A stretch of DNA of 35,175 nucleotides from Fibrobacter succinogenes (GTDB taxonomy: Bacteria; Fibrobacterota; Fibrobacteria; Fibrobacterales; Fibrobacteraceae), in contig CADCGB010000040.1 in NCBI GenBank assembly GCA_902800815.1, positions 1 through 35,175 of the forward strand. The letters run 5' to 3'. Below the pieces are notes generated by a model. It saw only the letters and a program-made list of their open reading frames with translations. It made no database searches and had not been told where the DNA came from. This document shows positions 23,403-32,638 of the stretch, piece after piece. The position numbers were made by a program, and so were the translations under genes. Each line of letters opens with the position of its first letter. Within the stretch, counting starts at the first letter, position 1.

Positions 23403-24887
23403 ATGTTTAAAGTAGGTTTTGATAACGAAGCGTACCTCAAGACGCAGTCCGAAAAAATTGCCGAGCGCATCGCGAAGTTCGGCGGAAAACTTTACCTGGA
23501 ATTTGGCGGAAAACTGTTCGATGACCATCACGCATCCCGCGTGCTGCCTGGCTTCGCGCCCGACAGCAAGATCCGCATGCTCGAAAAGCTCAAGGACAAG
23601 GCCGAAGTGATTATCGCCATCAATGCGGGCGATATTGAGAAGAACAAGGTCCGCGGCGACCTCGGTATTACCTACGACCAGGACGTGCTTCGCCTGATTG
23701 ACGCGTTCCGCGGTTATGGCCTCTACGTGAGCTCTGTGGTGCTGACCCGCTGGCAGGAACAGCCGAGTGCCGTTGCCTACCAGAAGAAGCTGGAAGGACT
23801 GGGACTCAAGGTTTACCGCCACTACCCGATTGCGGGTTACCCGAGCAATATTCCTTTGGTTGTAAGCGACGACGGCTACGGCAAGAATGAATTTGTTGAA
23901 ACTACCCGCGAACTCGTGGTGGTGACGGCTCCCGGCCCCGGGAGTGGAAAGATGGCCGTGTGCCTCTCGCAGATTTATCACGAGAACAAGCGCGGCGTGA
24001 AGGCCGGTTACGCGAAGTTTGAAACGTTCCCGATTTGGAACATTCCGCTGAAGCACCCGGTGAACCTCGCTTACGAGGCTGCGACCGCCGACCTGAACGA
24101 CGTGAACATGATCGACCCGTTCCACCTGGAAGCTTACGGACAAACTACGATCAACTACAACCGCGATGTGGAAATTTTCCCGGTGTTGAACGCGCTGTTT
24201 ACGCGCATCTTGGGTGAATCTCCGTACAAGAGCCCCACGGACATGGGCGTGAACATGGCGGGCAACTGCATTATTGACGATGATGCTGTTTGCGAGGCCG
24301 CCAAGCAGGAAATCATCCGCCGCTACTACAACACGCTCTGCGATGTGCGCAAGGGCAATGCGGAAAAGGACCAGATTTACAAGCAGGAACTCATCATGGA
24401 GCAGGCGCAGATTAGCACTGCCGACCGTCCCGTGATTGCTGCTGCAGTGGAACGCGCGCAGTTGACCGAAGGTCCTGCGGTTGCCATCGAGCTGAACGAC
24501 GGTGCCATTATCTCGGCGAAGACCTCTTCGCTGTTGGGTGCATCTTCTGCCATGCTGCTCGATGCGCTCAAGCATCTCGCGAAGATTCCCGACGAAGTGC
24601 GCCTGCTTTCGCCGATGGTCATCGAGCCGATTCAGAACCTCAAGACGAAGCAACTCGGCCACAAGAACCCGCGCCTGCACATGGACGAGGCTCTCGTTGC
24701 GCTCTCTGTCTGTGCCCTCACGGACTACAACGCGAAAATCGCCCTCGAGAAGTTGCCGGAACTGCGCCACTGCGAAGTGCATTCCAGCGTGATTCTCTCG
24801 CAGGTGGATGTGGGCGTGTTCCGCAGGCTGGGAGTAAACCTGACCACAGAGCCGAACTATCAGTCCGGCAACCTCTACCACGGGTAA
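23403..24887 (+). CDS. DUF1846 family protein
   Basis: A 494-residue cytoplasmic protein of the conserved DUF1846 family, recognised by MFKVGFDNEAYLKTQSEKI at the start, KLYLEFGGKLFDDHHASRVLPGF, and the P-loop-like APGPGSGKMAVCLSQIYHE near residue 180. The length matches the family. Its biochemical function is not established to my knowledge; the glycine-rich loop suggests nucleotide or phosphate binding. The ATG at 23403 has only a weak purine stretch upstream. It is a single gene between two terminators. Confidence 0.9.
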   Translation: MFKVGFDNEAYLKTQSEKIAERIAKFGGKLYLEFGGKLFDDHHASRVLPGFAPDSKIRMLEKLKDKAEVIIAINAGDIEKNKVRGDLGITYDQDVLRLIDAFRGYGLYVSSVVLTRWQEQPSAVAYQKKLEGLGLKVYRHYPIAGYPSNIPLVVSDDGYGKNEFVETTRELVVVTAPGPGSGKMAVCLSQIYHENKRGVKAGYAKFETFPIWNIPLKHPVNLAYEAATADLNDVNMIDPFHLEAYGQTTINYNRDVEIFPVLNALFTRILGESPYKSPTDMGVNMAGNCIIDDDAVCEAAKQEIIRRYYNTLCDVRKGNAEKDQIYKQELIMEQAQISTADRPVIAAAVERAQLTEGPAVAIELNDGAIISAKTSSLLGASSAMLLDALKHLAKIPDEVRLLSPMVIEPIQNLKTKQLGHKNPRLHMDEALVALSVCALTDYNAKIALEKLPELRHCEVHSSVILSQVDVGVFRRLGVNLTTEPNYQSGNLYHG

Positions 24888-24935
24888 ATTATTCAGTTTT
24901 TTAGTAACTAATGTTAGATTTCGGTGAGAGAAAAA

Positions 24936-24958
24936 GCCCGCGATCAATCGCGGGTTTT
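24936..24958. terminator. Bidirectional terminator between DUF1846 gene and lipoprotein gene
   Basis: Perfect stem CCCGCGAT (24937-24944) with ATCGCGGG (24947-24954). T4 follows on the plus strand and A5 precedes, giving T5 on the minus strand, so it can end both convergent genes. Confidence 0.88.
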
Positions 24959-24959
24959 C

Positions 24960-27653
24960 TTATTTAATTGTCTGCAAAAGCGAATCCAGCCGGTGCGTCA
25001 GCTGCTTTGCGCCCAGGTAACTCAAATGGTCGGCGTCGTACGCCATTTCGCTGGTGTAGTCGTGTAAACCCCATTTGTTCTCGTCCATCAAGATGACGCC
25101 CATTGCGGAAATCCTGTCAAAGATTTTCTTTGCTACGGATTTTGTCGGCCCGTATGGACCACACGTTCCTGTTTCAGCATATCCCGGATTTACGGGGAAT
25201 ACTAGTGCGATAACCTTGACGCCTGCTGCGTTTGCCATTCCTACGACATGTTCGAACACTGAAAAATTGCCTTGCATCAGGTCGTTTTCGTATTGCATCT
25301 CGGTGGAATCGTTTATCATGACGGCTTTACCCCATTTTTTGGATGGCATAGTGAAATCCTCGCGGTAGGGGAGGGTATTGGTGTTTGCCAGAGTGGGGGC
25401 GTCAATAACGGCGTCAATATATCCATCGGGAATATTGTCTTTCCAGAAATTGTGGCTCTCATCGTAATGGAATCCGGTGTTAGTGCCGTATATGTCAACC
25501 CAGTCCTGTGCGGGGTAACGCCAGAACATGTTGGGCGTGGTTTCGATAACGATGTACTTTAGGTTCTTTATGTGGTTTAGGGCGTAGTTGTGGAGCAGGT
25601 AATCCGTACCGAAAAAGTCTCCGCCGGAATAGCCGAAATTCAGCATGGTTTCCGATTTCATTTCTGAGGGCATTAGGCCCAGGAGTGTCCTTGAACTCCC
25701 GAAGGCGACTACGGTAATGGAATCCTTCTGAGTCCAGAAGAGTTCCATTTTCGTTCGCAGCTCGTAAGCGCTAATTTTCGCATCTTCCCTGTAGTATATT
25801 CCCGCGCTATCCAGGTTCAAGATGGATTTGTCCGTTAGGAAGGTCTTGTTCTTTGACCACAGGCAGGGGTGCCATAGTTCTTCGCCGCTTGCCAGTTCCG
25901 TAATGGAACTGTCTGCCGTATTGATGTAGACTATGTGGGTGTGCGCTCCATTGTTGTTGGCGAGCGTTGCGATAATTCCGTCTCCGGCCCATTCCGTGTG
26001 GTCGAAGGTATACCTGTCTGGGGCGGGGATGCTCTGGACAAGTTTCCCGGTACTGTCTGCGATCAGGAGCGCTTCGTGTGGCCGGTACGATTTGCCGGTG
26101 AATTCCTGACCGAGGTTCCCGCCGAAATCAAGAAATGCGGTATGGTTTGTTCCGTCCTTGGAAAGCGATACGTTGCAAACCTGGTCGCCCCCGTACCATA
26201 CGGTGTCGCGGGCCAGTGTGCTGTTCCCGCTAGTGATGCGGGCTCTAAAGAGCTTGGACCCGGTAACGGAAAGACCACCGTCGTTGCTGATTCCTCCGTG
26301 GTATGCTCCGTCGAAAAGTTTTTGCGGTGTACCGAATTTCCCGCCCGTAAAGGGAACCTTCCAGGTGCTGCGCAAAAAGAAATCGCTTTCTTCTTGGTTG
26401 TTGCTCGCGTCAGTAACATAGGTTATAGTCGTGTCGCCGTTGCCGAGCACGCGCCAGCGGGGGATGGCTGCGCTTTCTACGTCTAGCCTTATTGCAGGTT
26501 CTTCCGGATGGATTATGCTGCGTACGTAAACGGAAGATGTTCCGCTCTGGCCTTCGATTTTCGTGCAGAAGGCTACCCAGTTGCCGTCAGGCGATATGTC
26601 CGGATGGTAGGCGTCCAGGGTGTCCTTGATTTCGCGTACCAACGCGGGTGTGCTGGAATAATCGATGATTGCCAGGTTTCCCGTGACGTCGTTGCGGAAC
26701 AGCAGTTTTGACTTCGACCTCCCGGTAAGGGACTTCAGTGTAGCGGAGTTTGCCAAGATGGTGATGGGGCTTTCGCTCAGTTCTCCTTCACGGTCTATCC
26801 AGGATGGGTTGGGGATTGCTCCGTAGGCAAGACGGAATCCGATGTAGTCCGCCTTGTTGGAAGATGTGACCAGGTAGATATCCCCTCTGGAATAGGAATT
26901 GATGGAATTGCTTTCGTTTCTGTAACTGCCGCCTTTTACGACGCGTTCCCCGACGCCCCCGCCATCGGGTGCGCCCAGGAAATCGGTTACGGAGGTGTCA
27001 CGGAAAAGGCCGAGCCAGTCGTTCACCCATTCCTTGACGTTGCCTTCCATGTCGCATATGCCGGCGCTGTTCGCGATGGAGGTGCAGACTTTCTGGATTT
27101 TATAATCGGAATTATCGGCGGTCCAGCTATTCGTGGGTTTCCAGCCTTGTAGGGCTGCCAGCATCCATTCTGCTTCGGTGGGTAGGCGGTAGGCTTCCGC
27201 TTCCGGGTGAAATGCGAGCCCGTTCAGGTTTATGCAATGGTGGTCCTTGTCGAACGTGGTTTCGTTGTAGGTGTAGGCGGTATCCTTTTTGTCTGCTTTG
27301 CTACGGGCATTGGCATAAAGGATTGCATCGTAGTATGTAACGTTTGTTGCGGGGAAATCCCTGTTTTTGCAGTCAATCTGCAAATCCATCAGGCTGTTGA
27401 ATTCGGAGCAGGTGGTCTCGTGCTTGGCTATAGTGACGTCGTAGTCGAACTTTACCTTCATTTTCGGGCGTTCGTTTGCCTTGGCCTCGTCGCTGTTTGT
27501 CCCTACGTAGGCTTCGATGCCCGTTGAATGGAGCGTGACCATGTTTGTGAGGGAGTCTGTTTCGCTACTGATGTCGGCGTAGGCTTCTAATGATACAGAG
27601 TTGGAACAACTGCAAAAAAGGAATAATGATAGTATTAAAAAAAGTGCAGTCAT
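24960..27653 (-). CDS. Large lipoprotein: SUMF1-like domain, beta-propeller and SGNH-like C-terminal region (TIGR02171-like)
   Basis: An 897-residue predicted lipoprotein. The signal peptide ends LFCSCS, with Cys14 or Cys16 as lipid anchor. A formylglycine-generating-enzyme-like (SUMF1) domain occupies about residues 70-280, with YRLPTEAEWMLAAL, GNVKEWVNDW and VVKGGSYRN. A TolB-like propeller (about 310-640) with HPDISPDGNWVAF follows. The last 250 residues start with VVAFGSSRTLLGL and contain DADHLSYLGAKQL, which look like an SGNH-hydrolase fold. The overall design matches my memory of an unexplained paralogous family of F. succinogenes (TIGR02171, around 900 residues, mostly lipoproteins). 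GGAG precedes the ATG. No function is known; catalytic activity of either enzyme-like domain is unproven. Confidence 0.8.
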   Translation of the reverse strand: MTALFLILSLFLFCSCSNSVSLEAYADISSETDSLTNMVTLHSTGIEAYVGTNSDEAKANERPKMKVKFDYDVTIAKHETTCSEFNSLMDLQIDCKNRDFPATNVTYYDAILYANARSKADKKDTAYTYNETTFDKDHHCINLNGLAFHPEAEAYRLPTEAEWMLAALQGWKPTNSWTADNSDYKIQKVCTSIANSAGICDMEGNVKEWVNDWLGLFRDTSVTDFLGAPDGGGVGERVVKGGSYRNESNSINSYSRGDIYLVTSSNKADYIGFRLAYGAIPNPSWIDREGELSESPITILANSATLKSLTGRSKSKLLFRNDVTGNLAIIDYSSTPALVREIKDTLDAYHPDISPDGNWVAFCTKIEGQSGTSSVYVRSIIHPEEPAIRLDVESAAIPRWRVLGNGDTTITYVTDASNNQEESDFFLRSTWKVPFTGGKFGTPQKLFDGAYHGGISNDGGLSVTGSKLFRARITSGNSTLARDTVWYGGDQVCNVSLSKDGTNHTAFLDFGGNLGQEFTGKSYRPHEALLIADSTGKLVQSIPAPDRYTFDHTEWAGDGIIATLANNNGAHTHIVYINTADSSITELASGEELWHPCLWSKNKTFLTDKSILNLDSAGIYYREDAKISAYELRTKMELFWTQKDSITVVAFGSSRTLLGLMPSEMKSETMLNFGYSGGDFFGTDYLLHNYALNHIKNLKYIVIETTPNMFWRYPAQDWVDIYGTNTGFHYDESHNFWKDNIPDGYIDAVIDAPTLANTNTLPYREDFTMPSKKWGKAVMINDSTEMQYENDLMQGNFSVFEHVVGMANAAGVKVIALVFPVNPGYAETGTCGPYGPTKSVAKKIFDRISAMGVILMDENKWGLHDYTSEMAYDADHLSYLGAKQLTHRLDSLLQTIK

Positions 27654-27682
27654 TATGAATCTCCAACTATGGATGAAAATAG

Positions 27683-27713
27683 CAAAAAAGACCGCGATCT
27701 GGGTCGCGGTCTT
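27683..27713 (-). terminator. Terminator downstream of htpG
   Basis: Stem GACCGCGA (27690-27697) with TCGCGGTC (27704-27711), extended by AA/TT pairs. The A run at 27684-27689 gives T6 on the minus strand, right after the htpG end and before the lipoprotein gene. Confidence 0.85.
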
Positions 27714-27749
27714 CTTTAATGTTTGGGTCTGGGTAGCTTTGTAGTGTGC

Positions 27750-29636
27750 TTACTTGACGGAAGCGGTCAAGAGCTTCGTAATCGCGGCGACGTACTCCGC
27801 CGGGTTCGGGAGCGGAGAACCTTCGGCAAGCAAAGCCTGACCGTAGAGGGCCTTCGGCCAATCGCCCAGGTCTTCCTTCGCTTCAGCCTTCTTCTTGAGC
27901 ATTTCGCAAATCGGGTGCGTCGGGTTGATTTCGAGGATGCGCTTGGACTTCGGCAAGTTCTTCTGGCCCATAGCCTTCATCATGCGTTCCATCTGGGCGC
28001 TCATCGCATCTTCGCTCGTCACCAGGCAGCAGGGGCTATCCTTGAGGCGGCTGGACACGCGGACTTCCTTGATGTCTTCGTCCAAGACCTTCTGCAGGTT
28101 TTCGCAGAGTCCCTTGAAGATGCCCTTGTTAGCTTCTTCGGCCTTCTTTTCGTCTTCGGTCTTTTCGAAGTCCACGTCGCCGCGGGCGATGTCGTGGAAC
28201 TTCTTGTCTCCGAATTCCTGGAGGCTAGACATCATGAACTCGTCGATGCCGTCGCTCATGAGCAACACTTCGTAGCCCTTGGCCTTGAAGGCTTCGAGCA
28301 TCGGGTTAGACTTCACGGCATTCTTGTCGCCGATGAGGTAGTAGATTTCCTTCTGGCCTTCCGGCATGCGCTGCACGTATTCGTCGAGGCCCACGAGAGC
28401 GTCGCCTTCCGTCTTGGTGCTTTCGAAACGGAGCAACTTCTTGAGTTCGTCAAGATGTTCCCAGTTCATGTAGAAGCCTTCCTTCAGCACCATGCCGAGT
28501 TCGCGCCACCAGGCGTTGTACTTGGCGGCATCCTTGTCGGCCATGTTCTGCAGGGAGTCGAGCACCTTCTTGATTACATGCTTACGGATGTTGGTGATAA
28601 TCTTGTTGTTCTGCAAGATTTCACGGGACACGTTCAGCGGCAAGTCTTCGCTATCGACCACGCCGCGCACAAAGCGCAACCAAGGCGGCAGCAAGTCCTT
28701 GCAGTCGTCCATGATAAAGACTTTCTTCACGTAGAGCTTGAGGCCGTGCAATGCGTCGTTATGCCAGATGTTGAACGGGGCCTTGGACGGAATGTACACG
28801 AGGCTCCAGAATTCCTGGGAACCTTCGGCGTGGCTGTGGCTCCATGCGGCCGGTTCGTCGGCTTCGTGGCTGATGACGTTGTAGAAATCCTTGTACTGTT
28901 CTTCAGTGACTTCCTTTTCGCTCTGGCGCCACAGGGCCTGCTTTTCGTTCAGGCGTTCTTCGGGCTTTTCTTCGAGTTCGCCCTTGTCGTTCTTGGTGGC
29001 TTCAGGGTGGAAGTAGATGCCGTAGCTCACGAAGCCGCTGTACTTCTGAACGATGTCCTTGATTTTCCATTCGCTCGCGAAATCTTCGGCGTCTTCGTCA
29101 TCCTTCAGGTACAACGTAATCTTGGTGCCGACCTTGTCGAGCGGGGCTTCGGAAATCTCGAAATCGCCCGTGCCTTCGGAGGCCCACAGGTAACCCTGCT
29201 TTTCGCCGGCCTTGAGCGTCAACACTTCGACCTTCTTTGCGACCATGAACACGGAGTAGAAACCCACACCGAACTGGCCAATCAGATCGACGCTGCCCTT
29301 GTCGCCTTCCTTCAAATTCTTGATGAAGTTCTTGGTGCCGCTACGGGCGATGGTGCCGAGGCAGTTGATCAAGTCTTCCTTGTTCATGCCGATACCGTTG
29401 TCTTCGACAACGATGCGCTTGCCTTCCTTGTTCACCTAGATGTCGATGCGCAACTGCGTGCCCACCGGGAGCAGGTCGGCATTTGAGAGCGAAAGGAAAC
29501 GGCGCTTGTCAAGTGCGTCCGCCGCGTTCGAGACGAGCTCGCGGAGGAAGATTTCCTTGTTGCTGTAAAGGGAGTTGATCATCAAGTTCAGCATGTCGCG
29601 AACTTCGGTCTGGAATTCCATCTTCTCTGTTGCCAT
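27750..29636 (-). pseudogene. htpG: HtpG (Hsp90) chaperone gene interrupted by an in-frame amber codon
   Basis: The reading frame encodes a full-length HtpG of 628 positions, with normal Hsp90 motifs: [34 protein letters not shown] and NVSREILQ. A TAG at 29438-29436 breaks it after residue 66 (LRIDI). The frame resumes at once with a GTG and VNKEGKRIVVEDNG. One base change from GAG, CAG or AAG would explain it. The start at 29636 has AAGGAC upstream. Possible meanings are a recent nonsense mutation, a sequencing error, amber suppression, or restart at the GTG. A restart would lose the N-terminal helices and strand that form part of the ATP pocket. Everything downstream of the stop looks intact, so any loss must be recent. 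Confidence 0.75.
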
Positions 29637-29672
29637 TTTACGTCCTTATGTTAAAAATTTAAGCGGTCACGG

Positions 29673-29707
29673 CCGTCAAAGTGTTTCAAAATGAAACAAA
29701 TTGACGG
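29673..29707. promoter_or_regulatory. 35-bp palindrome upstream of htpG, candidate operator
   Basis: CCGTCAA-AG-TGTTTCA-AAA-TGAAACA-AA-TTGACGG: 14 of 17 position pairs are complementary around base 29690. It lies 37 bp before the htpG start. It does not match CIRCE or HAIR heat-shock operators as I remember them. Confidence 0.6.
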
Positions 29708-29772
29708 TCCCGCCTTGTTTTCGCTATAGAAGATGCAATAACCGTGCCAAAAACTCAATAACCCGGAGCAAG

Positions 29773-29799
29773 AAAAAAGGCGCTCCGTCAGGAACGCCT
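29773..29799 (-). terminator. Terminator downstream of the 29820 gene
   Basis: On the minus strand GGCGTTCC, loop TGAC, GGAGCGCC (complement of 29779-29798), followed by T6 (complement of 29773-29778). Confidence 0.85.
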
Positions 29800-29819
29800 C
29801 TTAATGCTTTTTGCCGGTT

Positions 29820-30716
29820 TTATTTAAGGTATATGCTGTGCCCGTCTTCCAACATCAGGATGACGGGGAGTGCCGGTGCGACAAATACATTGCCCTCGAA
29901 AGCGCCACCCTTCAGGAACTGGCCGTTGAGACTGAAAGCCTTGTATTGGGCGTTAGGCTTGGCGCCTGCAATCAGGTAGCGGCTTTGGCCGAGTTTCGCA
30001 AAGCCAATTTTCGCTTGCGGGAGTCCTGGGGGTGCGAACGGAATGGCGGTCGTGCTAGAATCCACTGGGAACTTGATGTCCGGGCACGTGTTCAGCGTAT
30101 CGAGAAGGATGGTGAACTCGCCGGCAACGGCTGCTAGTGCAAGTGGCATGTCGACCATGTCGACGTCCTTCCCGCCGTTTCTTCTTCTCTGCTCGGGCGG
30201 GTTGAATACACAGCCGCCGTAACCGTAATCTTTGCTGTAGAATTTCTGGCACAATTCAAATACGTGTGTCACGAGGGAATCGGCCTGTTTCGCCGTGCCC
30301 TTGAATACGCCCGCCTTCTGCAGGCGCGGGAACTCGTCCTTGTATACGTCTTTGTGCTTTACGGTGAAAAGTGAATCTATTCGTGAATTCTCGTCATCGG
30401 AGTAGGTGACTCGTGCGACCTTGACCACCTTCTCGGTGACGATCACGATCATGGTGGAGTCCAGTTCGGACCTGTAGACCCAAGCAGTATCGGTGCTGGA
30501 GGCGTTCTTGACCGCAGGCTCGCGCTGGCTCATCTTGGAGAGGTCCAGGTAGTCGCCTTCGAACAGGTAGAGCGCTGTCGCCGGGTAGCCCATGTAGATG
30601 TCGGTGCTGCCGCCCCCGCCCTGATGGTGGGTGACGTTGCATTCCGCCGCCTGTAGGCTTGCGGCTCCGATGCTAGCGGAAAATACGCCGGCAAATAGAA
30701 ATGTGGTGAATTTCAT
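29820..30716 (-). CDS. Secreted protein of unknown function with sorting-like C-terminus
   Basis: A 298-residue protein with a clear signal peptide (about residues 1-24, ending SLQAAEC). I recognise no family in the body, which has few cysteines and alternating short strands. The last 60 residues (YLIAGAKPNAQYKAFSLNGQFLKGG... GHSIYLK) resemble the C-terminal beta-rich tails of Fibrobacter exported proteins, including the GH8 enzyme in this window. A strong AAGGAG Shine-Dalgarno sequence stands before the ATG at 30716, and a terminator follows, so it is monocistronic. It is divergent from the structured-RNA region. Function unknown. Confidence 0.75.
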   Translation of the reverse strand: MKFTTFLFAGVFSASIGAASLQAAECNVTHHQGGGGSTDIYMGYPATALYLFEGDYLDLSKMSQREPAVKNASSTDTAWVYRSELDSTMIVIVTEKVVKVARVTYSDDENSRIDSLFTVKHKDVYKDEFPRLQKAGVFKGTAKQADSLVTHVFELCQKFYSKDYGYGGCVFNPPEQRRRNGGKDVDMVDMPLALAAVAGEFTILLDTLNTCPDIKFPVDSSTTAIPFAPPGLPQAKIGFAKLGQSRYLIAGAKPNAQYKAFSLNGQFLKGGAFEGNVFVAPALPVILMLEDGHSIYLK

Positions 30717-30791
30717 TTTCTTTTCTCCTTTTTAACCTTCATAAGGAAAATAATAAAAAATTCAGGGAAAAGGAGCGGGGGTAACCGATTT

Positions 30792-30823
30792 TTGTTGCTA
30801 TTCGTAATATATTTGTTTATATT
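30792..30823 (+). promoter_or_regulatory. Possible promoter ahead of structured RNA region
   Basis: A/T-rich stretch with TTGTTG (30792-30797) and TATATT (30818-30823), spacer 20, longer than ideal. Transcription would start about 30 bp before the long stem-loop. Confidence 0.3.
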
Positions 30824-30858
30824 TACAAAGACAGATTTAGAGTTCGCTCTTATTCAGA

Positions 30859-30975
30859 CAGCTGGAAAACGACCAAAATTTCATCGTCTAGGAATAAGGC
30901 CGATTACTCACACCGTATGGTGTGGGTCGTTTGCGCTTATTAGACGATTGGGTTACTTGGTCGTTACCTCAGCTG
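30859..30975 (+). ncRNA. Candidate structured RNA: 117-nt rod-like hairpin with internal bubble
   Basis: Successive complementary arms fold the region into one rod. CAGCTG (30859-30864) pairs with CAGCTG (30970-30975), and AACGACCAA (30868-30876) with TTGGTCGTT (30957-30965). Then comes a 6x8 internal bubble. ATCGTCT (30883-30889) pairs with AGACGAT (30942-30948), AATAAG (30893-30898) with CTTATT (30936-30941), CGAT (30901-30904) with GTCG (30926-30929), and CACACC (30909-30914) with GGTGTG (30919-30924), loop GTAT. A long stem broken by a bubble recalls 6S RNA, though the bubble is small for that. It could also be a leader structure of the gene at 31072. Confidence 0.45.
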
Positions 30976-31071
30976 TTCAGGGCGCTTGCGATTCCACACT
31001 TTTTTTGTGCATCGAAATCGCCCTTGAACGAGACGGACTCCGCAGTTGAAATTTCAACAAACGGAGACGGT

Positions 31072-32625
31072 ATGAAATTTTTCCCGCTGGTCGCGCTATT
31101 TGCCATGGCCTCGCTTGCGTTTGCAGACGGCCTCTGCGTACAGCTGTGTGTTGATTGCTCCCAGAATCCAGAAAACGCTACATGCTCGAAGGTAGATCAA
31201 GTGTGCGGGAACTGTCCTGCGATTCTGGATAGTCTTAGGCAGGATTTCCTTGCTGCGGCCGCGCGTGCCGATTCAATAGAACAGGAAAGGGTGCGCAAGG
31301 ATTCGCTGCAGAGCGAAGACATTCGTAAACTGGCTGAGCTTATGCAGAAAAATTGCAAGAGTGACACTTGCGTTTTTGGCGTGACGATAAACGGAGGCCA
31401 GTTGGGACATATTCGTTCTAAAAAGAGCAATAAGACCACGGTCAAAACGGCACCTGAATCTACATCGCAGGAATCGCTCTTGCCACCAATGAGTGAAGAA
31501 TGCCAAAATTTTTGCGGGTTGTGCAAGTCCGAAAACCAGGATGAAACAAGTTCTACATGCGAAAAGGTTGAATCGCAGTGTAAGTGCTCTGCGTATGTTG
31601 AACAAGAAAGCATGCTGGCCGAAAAGGCTGTGGCCGATAGCATCGAGCGCGTAAACAAGTTCCTCAACCAGATGCAGGCGGTCCAGGTTTCTGCAAAATC
31701 CGTTTTTGAATTCTGCGAAAGGGAAGTGCATGCTGAATCCTGTCTTGTATCGGTAAAAATACTGGGTGAACAGATGTCTGTCATTGAGATTGTCGACATT
31801 TCCAAAGAGTCCGAGAAGGAATCCAGAAGCGTTGATGCTGTTGCGGAAAAGAAAGTTGCTCCCGTAGATACGGCTCCTGTAGCGAATGCCCGTCAAGATA
31901 TCCAAGAGAAAACGCTTGGTCAACACAAAAAAGACTTCTATGTGGGAATCTCTCTTGCTCTAGATATGTTCAACGAGACCGAGGTTGCCAATTATGGGGT
32001 CGTAACGGAGAACGCTTTCATCAGCGCAGATGATGGCCTGGCGACAAACCATACTGGAGTAAACTTGGGATTTCTTGTGCGGTGGTATCTTTACCAGTGG
32101 TGCGTGTTCCAGACTGGCCTAAACGTAATCTATCATCATGCCGACTATGATATAGATGAAGAAGACTTGTATAGTGATGTCTTAGGGCGCTACGGCTACG
32201 GAGAAGGCGCAATCGACTACCATTCGATTATGGTAGAAGTCCCGTTGCAGTTCCGGTTCGGAGTGCCGGTAGATGCGTCCGAGATATTTCGTCCTTTCGT
32301 AAGTCTTAGTACGCATGTCCGCAAGCCGATTTATGCATGGATCGATCACTACTTTGCTGATTGGACATGGCGCATAGAAGAGCAGAGTGCTTACTATTTT
32401 TCTTCGTATGTTCATGGAACGGATACGAGTTTTGAAACTGATGGCGCATATGCGTCTAGTGATATGGAGTTCATGGAATACCTCGGCTTCGGCATTGAAA
32501 TCAGTAGGCATTTCTCCATTCAGTGGCAGCTATTGCTCACATCGATACGCACCAATGTTGACGAAGTATTCGCCTACGAAAACGGGATCGACACTTGGCG
32601 CCTGAATATCGATTTCGCATGGTAA
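31072..32625 (+). CDS. Outer-membrane beta-barrel protein with duplicated Cys-rich N-terminal module
   Basis: A 517-residue exported protein. Signal peptide is about residues 1-18 (SLAFADG). Two related modules follow. Each begins with a CxxxCxxC...C-xKVxxxC pattern (from residue 21 and again near residue 143), then a helix (DSLRQDFLAAAARADSIEQER; VADSIERVNKFLNQM) and a short strand (VFGVTINGGQLGHI; CLVSVKILGEQMSVI). After a charged linker, about residues 285-517 look like an eight-or-more-stranded beta-barrel ending in DFAW. The frame extends upstream to 30922, but that part is the structured RNA region. ATG 31072 has GGAG upstream. First of three envelope genes in a row; function unknown. 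Confidence 0.78.
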   Translation: MKFFPLVALFAMASLAFADGLCVQLCVDCSQNPENATCSKVDQVCGNCPAILDSLRQDFLAAAARADSIEQERVRKDSLQSEDIRKLAELMQKNCKSDTCVFGVTINGGQLGHIRSKKSNKTTVKTAPESTSQESLLPPMSEECQNFCGLCKSENQDETSSTCEKVESQCKCSAYVEQESMLAEKAVADSIERVNKFLNQMQAVQVSAKSVFEFCEREVHAESCLVSVKILGEQMSVIEIVDISKESEKESRSVDAVAEKKVAPVDTAPVANARQDIQEKTLGQHKKDFYVGISLALDMFNETEVANYGVVTENAFISADDGLATNHTGVNLGFLVRWYLYQWCVFQTGLNVIYHHADYDIDEEDLYSDVLGRYGYGEGAIDYHSIMVEVPLQFRFGVPVDASEIFRPFVSLSTHVRKPIYAWIDHYFADWTWRIEEQSAYYFSSYVHGTDTSFETDGAYASSDMEFMEYLGFGIEISRHFSIQWQLLLTSIRTNVDEVFAYENGIDTWRLNIDFAW

Positions 32626-32638
32626 CTGGGAGGGTAAT

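Noticed and set aside
30922..31071. Upstream extension of the barrel protein reading frame
   Set aside because: The added residues would precede a perfect signal peptide at 31072 and overlap the structured RNA; GGAG supports the later ATG.
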